10,753 bases of DNA from Oscillospiraceae bacterium (GTDB lineage Bacteria; Bacillota_A; Clostridia; Oscillospirales; Oscillospiraceae): positions 1-10,753 of the forward strand of contig JAFQDR010000033.1 in assembly GCA_017415945.1 (NCBI GenBank), in the 5' to 3' direction. Shown piece after piece: positions 6,357 to 10,753 of this stretch. Numbering within the stretch: position 1 is the stretch's first letter; each line of letters starts with the position of its first letter. The translations under genes were made by a program, and so were the position numbers. The notes beneath the pieces were generated by a model. It was not told the origin of the DNA and did not search any database. It saw only the letters and a program-made list of their open reading frames with translations.

Positions 6357-6901
6357 TGGGATTATTACGAAAGATCGATTGGACCCCCGGTGGTCTTTTG
6401 CTATTTTCCTTGCTGTATTTCTATTTGGATCTAAGCATGTTTGTGGCATGGGTCGGGAATATTATGATCCATGAATTTGGTCATATCTTTGCATTGTGGA
6501 GATGCGGCTTATATGTACGTAAAATTACCGTAGGATTAACGGGATTATGCATTGCCTGCAATATAGAACATTTGTCCCATCGTGCAGTCATCTTCTGTAA
6601 TGCATCGGGACCATTGCTTGGATTGTGCGCAGCCATTGCAGCGTCGTTTCTCGGAAATTTACTTTCTGCCGATTTTCTTTTGCTGTTTGCAGGGACGGGC
6701 CTGATCCTTTCTTTGTTTAATCTATTACCCATCAAGCCTTTGGATGGCTGGCGAATTTTGTATGCTGTTGCGCCAAAATATGCTCTGTACATAAGCTGCA
6801 TTTGTTCTGTTGTGGTTTTGCTCCTTGGCTTGTATGTGATGTACAGCGGCTATGGAACCGCCTTGGCCTTTCTTGGGATATTTTTTCTTGCGCAGCGATG
6901 A
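6353..6901 (+). CDS. spoIVFB: Site-2 intramembrane zinc protease (M50), SpoIVFB-like
   Basis: A 182-residue, almost wholly hydrophobic protein with about five or six membrane segments. HEFGH at 40-44 supplies two zinc-binding His and the catalytic Glu41; NLLPIKPLDG (123-132) supplies the third ligand, Asp131. These positions and their spacing closely resemble those known for B. subtilis SpoIVFB (HELGH near 43-47, Asp137), which cuts pro-sigma-K in the mother cell. Its ATG overlaps the stop of the M23 gene (ATGA, 6353-6356), so translation is probably coupled. A second ATG follows at once. The protein is much shorter than the roughly 290-residue Bacillus enzyme and ends after the membrane part, so the C-terminal CBS domain that senses ATP there is missing. 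A general M50 protease with another substrate is possible. Confidence 0.8.
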   Translation: MMGLLRKIDWTPGGLLLFSLLYFYLDLSMFVAWVGNIMIHEFGHIFALWRCGLYVRKITVGLTGLCIACNIEHLSHRAVIFCNASGPLLGLCAAIAASFLGNLLSADFLLLFAGTGLILSLFNLLPIKPLDGWRILYAVAPKYALYISCICSVVVLLLGLYVMYSGYGTALAFLGIFFLAQR

Positions 6902-6949
6902 ATTGTTTTATGGGGTGTATGGTTCATCTTTGCTGATTTGTTTGCACCC

Positions 6950-6978
6950 TTGCCAAATTCATCGGAGTATTGTAAAAT
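6950..6978 (+). promoter_or_regulatory. Sigma-A promoter of the radical SAM/DUF2344 operon
   Basis: TTGCCA (6950-6955) and TAAAAT (6973-6978) are 17 bp apart in the gap after the M50 gene. Transcription would start near 6985, about 50 nt before the ATG at 7035. No terminator separates it from the protease genes, so some read-through is possible. Confidence 0.65.
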
Positions 6979-7002
6979 AACATGATACATTCAGAATGAA
7001 TC

Positions 7003-7014
7003 CCACAGCTGTGG
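7003..7014 (+). promoter_or_regulatory. Perfect 12-bp palindrome in the leader of the radical SAM gene
   Basis: CCACAGCTGTGG lies between the predicted transcription start and the ribosome site. It could be a protein-binding site or a very short RNA hairpin. Its function is unknown and a 12-bp palindrome can arise by chance. Confidence 0.35.
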
Positions 7015-7034
7015 ATTTTATAGGAGTCGATACT

Positions 7035-8867
7035 ATGGATAAAAGACTGGAACGTATTTTGCCAAAGGTGCAGAAGCCTGCACGCTACACCGGTGGCGAA
7101 TACAATCAGATCATGAAAAATAAGGACGAAGTGGATCTGCGTATGGCGTTCTGCTTCCCCGATACCTATGAAATTGCTATGTCCAATATTGGGCTGCGTA
7201 TTTTGTATGGTGTCATCAATAATATGCCCGGGGTCTGGTGTGAACGTGCCTTTGCTCCCTGGGGGGACATGCGTGCGGAAATGAAGCAGGCGGGCATCCC
7301 TCTGTACGCATTGGAAAGCGGTGACCCTCTGTCCGAATTTGACGTATTGGGCTTCTCCATTGGCTACGAAATGGCATACACTACTGTTTTGGATATGCTG
7401 GATATGTCCGGCATCCCTCTGCGCAGCAAGGATCGTACCGAGCTGGTTCCTCTGGTGTTTGCGGGCGGTACAAGCTGTGTGAACCCTGCACCTATGGCAC
7501 CCTTTATGGACCTGATGGTCATTGGGGAAGGGGAAGAAGTGGACTGCGAGGTTTTGGAGCTGTTCCGCAAGGCACGGAACGAGGGCTGGAGCAAGCAGGA
7601 ATTTTTGATTGCCGCATCCAAAATTCAGGGTGTGTACGTTCCTTCTCTGTATGAGGAAGAATACAACGAAGACGGTACCTTGGCCGCTATCCATGCGCTG
7701 CACGGGGCCCCTGAAAAGGTCACCAAGCGCATTATTAAGGATATGGACAGTGTGTATTTTCCCACTAATCCTATTGTGCCTTCTACCGAAATTGTCCATG
7801 ACCGTGTGAATGTGGAGCTGTTCCGCGGCTGTATCCGTGGCTGCCGCTTCTGTCAGGCGGGCTATGTATATCGTCCCGTTCGTGCCAAGAAGCCCGAGAC
7901 TGTGGCAAAGCAGGGCGTTGAGCTGCTGAAGAATACGGGGTATCAGGAAGCGACCTTGATGAGCCTGTCCTCCAGTGACTACCGTCCTCTGTCTCAGGTC
8001 TGTGACGAAATGCTGGAATGGTGCGAGCCCCGCAGCTGCAGCCTGTCCTTGCCCTCTCTCCGTGCGGATAACTTCTCCATGGAGCTTATGAGCCGTCTCC
8101 AGAAGGTGCGCAAGGGTGGTTTGACCTTTGCTCCCGAGGCAGGCAGCCAGAGACTGCGTGATGCCATCAATAAGAACGTCAAGCAGGAGGATCTTCTCAA
8201 TTCCTGCAAGGTCGCTTTCGAGGGCGGCTGGAACGGCGTGAAGCTGTATTTCATGCTGGGTCTGCCTACGGAAACAGATGAGGACGTTGTTGGTATTTCC
8301 GAGATCGGCAACGAAGTGCTGCACACCTGGCGTACCTATGCAAAGAATAAGAACCGCGGTGTCCGCATAACCATCAGCACTTCCATGTTTATTCCCAAGC
8401 CCCATTCTCCCTTCCAGTGGGAGGCTCAGGTGAGCATGGAGGAATATATGCGTCGTGTGTTCCTGCTGAAGGACAGCATTAAGGCCCGCAATGTGACCTA
8501 TAACTGGCATGATGCCAAGACCAGCCTGATTGAGGCGGTTCTTTCCCGCGGCGACAGACGCATTGCCGATGTCATCGAAACCGTTTGGCGCAACGGCGGC
8601 GGGCTTGACGCATGGAGCGATTACTTTGACTTTGACCGCTGGATGAATGCATTTGCGGAATGCGGCATCGATCCCGACTTCTACGCCACTCGTGAACGCG
8701 GATATGATGAGGTTCTCCCCTGGGATACCATTGATGTGGGTGTGCGCAAGGCACACCTGTGGCACGAACGAGAAATGGCGTATCGGTCTCAGCTTTCTCC
8801 CGACTGCCGTGTGCAGTGCACAGGCTGCGGGGCCAATAGCTTGATTGGAGGTAAGTGCGATGCGTAA
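7035..8867 (+). CDS. TIGR03960-type radical SAM protein with B12-binding-like domain, function unknown
   Basis: A 610-residue cytoplasmic protein. Residues about 30-165 resemble the Rossmann-like cobalamin-binding domain found before many radical SAM cores, with VLGFSIGYE and MVIGEGEE. The radical SAM core (about 255-480) has the cluster motif Cys266-x3-Cys270-x2-Cys273 (CIRGCRFC), which would bind a 4Fe-4S cluster and S-adenosylmethionine. The C-terminus adds Cys591, Cys595, Cys598 and Cys608, a possible second metal site. The family's reaction is, as far as I know, unestablished. In Clostridia it pairs with a DUF2344 gene, and in some bacteria the two are fused; here the partner follows with an 8-base overlap. 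An ATG at 6996 is in frame, but AGGAG at 7022-7026, eight bases before 7035, and the family-typical MDKRLERILPKV start favour 7035. Confidence 0.87.
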   Translation: MDKRLERILPKVQKPARYTGGEYNQIMKNKDEVDLRMAFCFPDTYEIAMSNIGLRILYGVINNMPGVWCERAFAPWGDMRAEMKQAGIPLYALESGDPLSEFDVLGFSIGYEMAYTTVLDMLDMSGIPLRSKDRTELVPLVFAGGTSCVNPAPMAPFMDLMVIGEGEEVDCEVLELFRKARNEGWSKQEFLIAASKIQGVYVPSLYEEEYNEDGTLAAIHALHGAPEKVTKRIIKDMDSVYFPTNPIVPSTEIVHDRVNVELFRGCIRGCRFCQAGYVYRPVRAKKPETVAKQGVELLKNTGYQEATLMSLSSSDYRPLSQVCDEMLEWCEPRSCSLSLPSLRADNFSMELMSRLQKVRKGGLTFAPEAGSQRLRDAINKNVKQEDLLNSCKVAFEGGWNGVKLYFMLGLPTETDEDVVGISEIGNEVLHTWRTYAKNKNRGVRITISTSMFIPKPHSPFQWEAQVSMEEYMRRVFLLKDSIKARNVTYNWHDAKTSLIEAVLSRGDRRIADVIETVWRNGGGLDAWSDYFDFDRWMNAFAECGIDPDFYATRERGYDEVLPWDTIDVGVRKAHLWHEREMAYRSQLSPDCRVQCTGCGANSLIGGKCDA

Positions 8868-9522
8868 ATTGCGATTGCTGTTTGCAAAGACTGACAGAGC
8901 GGTCTATATTTCCCATTTGGATCTGATGCACGTTCTGCAGCGTGTGTTCCTCCGTGCGGGGTATCAGCTGAAATATTCCGAGGGCTTCAACCCTCATCCC
9001 GTTATTTCCATTGCGGTTCCTCTGTCTGTGGGACATGCCAGTGTTTGCGAGCTGCTGGACTTTACACTGCTGGATGAACAGCTTGATATGGATACGCTTA
9101 TTGACAATCTCAATGCCAAGATGCCCGAAGGCATTACCGCTTTGGAAGTGTATGAGCCTGCGGGGAAGGCAAGTGGCATCAAGTGGCTGCGTGTCAGCGG
9201 TGTGTATGAATATGATACCCGTGACACTTCCGAAATGGCGGACAAGCTCCGTGCATTTTACGGCAGCGAGGAGATCAATGTCCTCCGCAAGACCAAGCGT
9301 GGGGAGGGCGTGCTGAATATCGCACCCCACATTCGTGAACTGCAAATTGAGGCAGGAGAGGGCGTTGTCATGCTTGAAGCAGTGATTTCCGTGAATGAGC
9401 CCACCATCAATCCCGACCTGCTGGTAAAGGCTCTGCAGCAGAATGCTGCGGACATTGCCCCTGATTTCGCAAAGTTTAAGAGACTGGAAATCTATAAGGA
9501 GACTATGGAAATTTTTAGATAA
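8860..9522 (+). CDS. DUF2344 (TIGR03936) protein, function unknown
   Basis: A 220-residue cytoplasmic protein recognised from its N-terminus: RLLFAKTDRAVYISHLDL, then YSEGFNPHP and PLSVGHASVCELLDF are typical of DUF2344. It has no signal peptide or membrane segment. It overlaps the radical SAM stop by 8 bases, so the two are co-transcribed and probably act together. Elsewhere they are found near ribonuclease G and the rplU-rpmA genes, which hints at an RNA or ribosome role, but that is inference. The start at 8860 is chosen because GGAGG (8847-8851) lies eight bases before it; an in-frame TTG at 8845 has no such site. No terminator follows. Confidence 0.87.
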   Translation: MRKLRLLFAKTDRAVYISHLDLMHVLQRVFLRAGYQLKYSEGFNPHPVISIAVPLSVGHASVCELLDFTLLDEQLDMDTLIDNLNAKMPEGITALEVYEPAGKASGIKWLRVSGVYEYDTRDTSEMADKLRAFYGSEEINVLRKTKRGEGVLNIAPHIRELQIEAGEGVVMLEAVISVNEPTINPDLLVKALQQNAADIAPDFAKFKRLEIYKETMEIFR

Positions 9523-9539
9523 AATACTGCAAAAACTTC

Positions 9540-9568
9540 TTGCATTCTTGTGAGTATTGTGGTATTCT
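9540..9568 (+). promoter_or_regulatory. Extended -10 promoter of rplS
   Basis: TTGCAT (9540-9545) and TATTCT (9563-9568) are 17 bp apart, and TGG directly before the -10 box makes it an extended -10 promoter. It begins 17 bases after the DUF2344 stop codon, so rplS has its own start, near 9575, as well as possible read-through. Confidence 0.65.
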
Positions 9569-9577
9569 ATTCTGGCT

Positions 9578-9594
9578 TGTGGGAAAGACCCACA
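9578..9594 (+). promoter_or_regulatory. Hairpin at the 5' end of the rplS leader, possible L19 control element
   Basis: TGTGGG (9578-9583) pairs with CCCACA (9589-9594) around loop AAAGA, at the very start of the predicted transcript. The leader then runs about 65 nt to the ATG. Ribosomal protein leaders, including an L19 leader described in other Firmicutes, often bind their own product. I cannot confirm that this one matches that family. Confidence 0.45.
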
Positions 9595-9660
9595 TTATTA
9601 CGGCGGTCCTCTGCTATCATGTTATACGCAAGAACGTCTTAGAAAAGGAAGGACTTTAAA

Positions 9661-10002
9661 ATGAACCTGATTCAGAATCTGACTGAAAAGTACATGAAGC
9701 CCGAACTGCCCGCAATGAACGTTGGCGACACCGTCCGCGTTACCCTGCGTGTTAAGGAAGGCAACCGTGAACGTAACCAGGCTTTCGAAGGCATCATCAT
9801 TGCTAAGAAGCACGGCGGCATCCAGGAAACCATCACCGTTCGTCGTATCTCCTACGGCGTAGGCTGCGAAAAGGTTTTCCCCGTTCACTCTCCCTCCATT
9901 GTTTCTGTTGAAACTGTCCGTCGCGGCAAGGTTCGCAGAGCAAAGCTGTACTACCTGCGTGACCGCGTTGGTAAGGCAGCTAAGGTCAAGGAAAGACTGT
10001 AA
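9661..10002 (+). CDS. rplS: Large-subunit ribosomal protein L19 (bL19)
   Basis: A 113-residue protein, the usual length of bL19 (about 115), which sits in the 50S subunit at the interface with the 30S subunit. The family signatures are clear: [27 protein letters not shown], and [15 protein letters not shown] near the end. Codon use is strongly biased (CTG, GAA, AAG, CGT, GTT), as expected for a highly expressed gene. AGGAAGG lies eight bases before the ATG. It has its own promoter, leader and terminator. In many Firmicutes rplS is followed by lepB and rbgA, which is the order seen here. Confidence 0.98.
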   Translation: MNLIQNLTEKYMKPELPAMNVGDTVRVTLRVKEGNRERNQAFEGIIIAKKHGGIQETITVRRISYGVGCEKVFPVHSPSIVSVETVRRGKVRRAKLYYLRDRVGKAAKVKERL

Positions 10003-10011
10003 GCAAACGAT

Positions 10012-10042
10012 AAAGGGCGGCTGCATGGCAGCTGCCTTTTTT
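10012..10042 (+). terminator. Rho-independent terminator of rplS
   Basis: GGCGGCTGC (10016-10024) pairs with GCAGCTGCC (10028-10036), nine pairs with one G-T, followed by six T (10037-10042). It begins about 10 bases after the rplS stop codon and separates rplS from lepB transcription, fully or in part. Confidence 0.9.
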
Positions 10043-10081
10043 CGTTTTTCTGTCGGGATTTACTGCACGGCGGATTTCCTG

Positions 10082-10111
10082 TTGCGCTGTTGGGGTAAAA
10101 TGGTATATAAT
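10082..10111 (+). promoter_or_regulatory. Sigma-A promoter of lepB
   Basis: TTGCGC (10082-10087) and a perfect TATAAT (10106-10111) are 18 bp apart. Transcription would start near 10118, 28 bases before the ATG. Confidence 0.65.
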
Positions 10112-10145
10112 AAAGCATTACATTACAAATTAGAGGTGAAGACCT

Positions 10146-10748
10146 ATGAAAAAGGAAACCGAAGAAGCAGTAGAGCTCAGCGTAAAAGCGGAGATTTTTG
10201 ACTGGCTGCAGAGCATCGTGTTTGCCATTATCGCTTGTGTGCTGCTGTTTATGTTCGTGGCTCGTGTGGTCACGGTGGATGGCAGCTCCATGAATCCTAC
10301 CTTGCTCCATGGTGACAGACTGATCGTTTCCAACCTGTCCAAAAACTATGAACAGGGAGACGTTGTGGTTTTTGTTGCACCCGAATATATGGACGAGCCT
10401 CTGGTCAAGCGTGTGATTGCCACCGGCGGACAGCTGGTGGAGATCAATTTCGATAAGGGCATTGTAAAGGTTGACGAGCAGGAGCTGTATGAGCCCTATA
10501 TTGCGGAGCTGACTGCGGATGCCCAGGACTATGACGGCCCCATTGAAGTTCCGGAGGGCCATGTGTTTGTGATGGGGGATAACCGCAATCGTTCCACTGA
10601 CAGCCGCACCGATGAGATCGGCTGCGTGGATACCCGCTATATTCTGGGGAAGGCATATTTTGTCATGTTCCCCATGAAATCCTTCGGTGGGGTACAGACG
10701 GAATTTGAGCCTCCCGTAGAAACCGGGACTGATGAGGTGACGGAATGA
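10146..10748 (+). CDS. lepB: Signal peptidase I
   Basis: A 200-residue membrane protease that removes signal peptides from proteins leaving through Sec or Tat, acting at the outer face of the membrane. It has one N-terminal membrane segment (about 21-43) and then the S26 domain. The nucleophile is Ser48 in GSSMNPTL, the general base Lys88 in LVKRVIA, and the last conserved box is MGDNRNRSTDSR (143-154). This is the Gram-positive SipS type. The stretch between Ser48 and the last box is compact, without the large extra domain of enterobacterial LepB. GAGGTG lies seven bases before the ATG. Its stop overlaps the next ATG. The two SLH proteins in this window are natural substrates, by inference. 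Confidence 0.97.
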   Translation: MKKETEEAVELSVKAEIFDWLQSIVFAIIACVLLFMFVARVVTVDGSSMNPTLLHGDRLIVSNLSKNYEQGDVVVFVAPEYMDEPLVKRVIATGGQLVEINFDKGIVKVDEQELYEPYIAELTADAQDYDGPIEVPEGHVFVMGDNRNRSTDSRTDEIGCVDTRYILGKAYFVMFPMKSFGGVQTEFEPPVETGTDEVTE

Positions 10749-10753
10749 GCAAC
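10745..10753 (+). CDS. Start of the next gene, probably ribosome biogenesis GTPase RbgA (YlqF)
   Basis: An ATG at 10745 overlaps the lepB stop (ATGA), and GAGGTGA (10734-10740) is well placed as its ribosome site. Only three codons (Met-Ser-Asn) are inside the window. The rplS-lepB-rbgA order common in Firmicutes makes RbgA the best guess, but the residues themselves cannot prove it. Confidence 0.5.

Noticed and set aside
6996..7034. Upstream ATG giving a radical SAM protein of 623 residues
   Set aside because: It has no ribosome site and lies about 11 bases after the predicted transcription start. The ATG at 7035 has AGGAG and the family-typical N-terminus.
6924..8765. A 613-residue open frame on the minus strand opposite the radical SAM gene
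   Set aside because: Same cause: it is in phase with a gene that avoids TTA, CTA and TCA. The plus-strand protein has clear family motifs and the minus-strand one has none.
9528..9544. TGCAA/TTGCA inverted repeat after the DUF2344 gene as a terminator
   Set aside because: The stem has only 5 pairs and no T run follows. It overlaps the rplS -35 box.

Overview
The window (about 50% GC by eye) looks like chromosome of a spore-forming, monoderm Clostridia bacterium, most like gut Oscillospiraceae or relatives. The reasons are two secreted proteins with SLH domains, strong AGGAGG-type ribosome sites, a SpoIVFA/SpoIVFB-like protease pair, and the Clostridia-typical neighbours TIGR03960 radical SAM protein, DUF2344 protein, rplS and lepB. 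The taxon is an inference; no rRNA or marker comparison could be made.

Layout. Positions 61-216 hold a complete minus-strand tRNA-Pro(CGG) unit: perfect-consensus promoter, gene with encoded CCA, and terminator. All other genes are on the plus strand. Positions 277-2035 carry a secreted lysozyme-like protein (lysozyme domain, InlB-type repeat, Thr-Pro linker of 33 units, three SLH domains). Positions 2036-2358 are a gene-free stretch with a strong promoter, an UP-like element and a leader of about 200 nt. Positions 2359-5418 encode a 1019-residue, highly biased-codon S-layer-like protein with coiled coils, a Cys/His ribbon and SLH domains carrying calcium-type loops. It ends in a UUCG-loop terminator at 5488-5528.

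Positions 5577-6901 hold two overlapping genes, an M23 membrane-anchored peptidase and an M50 intramembrane protease, interpreted as spoIVFA and spoIVFB (processing of pro-sigma-K during sporulation). Positions 6950-9522 carry a promoter and two overlapping genes of unknown function that usually travel together: a B12-binding-type radical SAM protein (TIGR03960) and a DUF2344/TIGR03936 protein. Positions 9540-10042 are rplS (ribosomal protein L19) with its own promoter, leader hairpin and terminator. Positions 10082-10753 carry lepB (signal peptidase I) and the first codons of an overlapping next gene, probably rbgA/ylqF.

How the parts fit: two adjacent genes build or remodel the cell surface, lepB supplies the enzyme that would remove their signal peptides, the protease pair belongs to sporulation control, and the rest is housekeeping. 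I see no mobile element, CRISPR array or defence system. The most unusual content is in the two SLH proteins.
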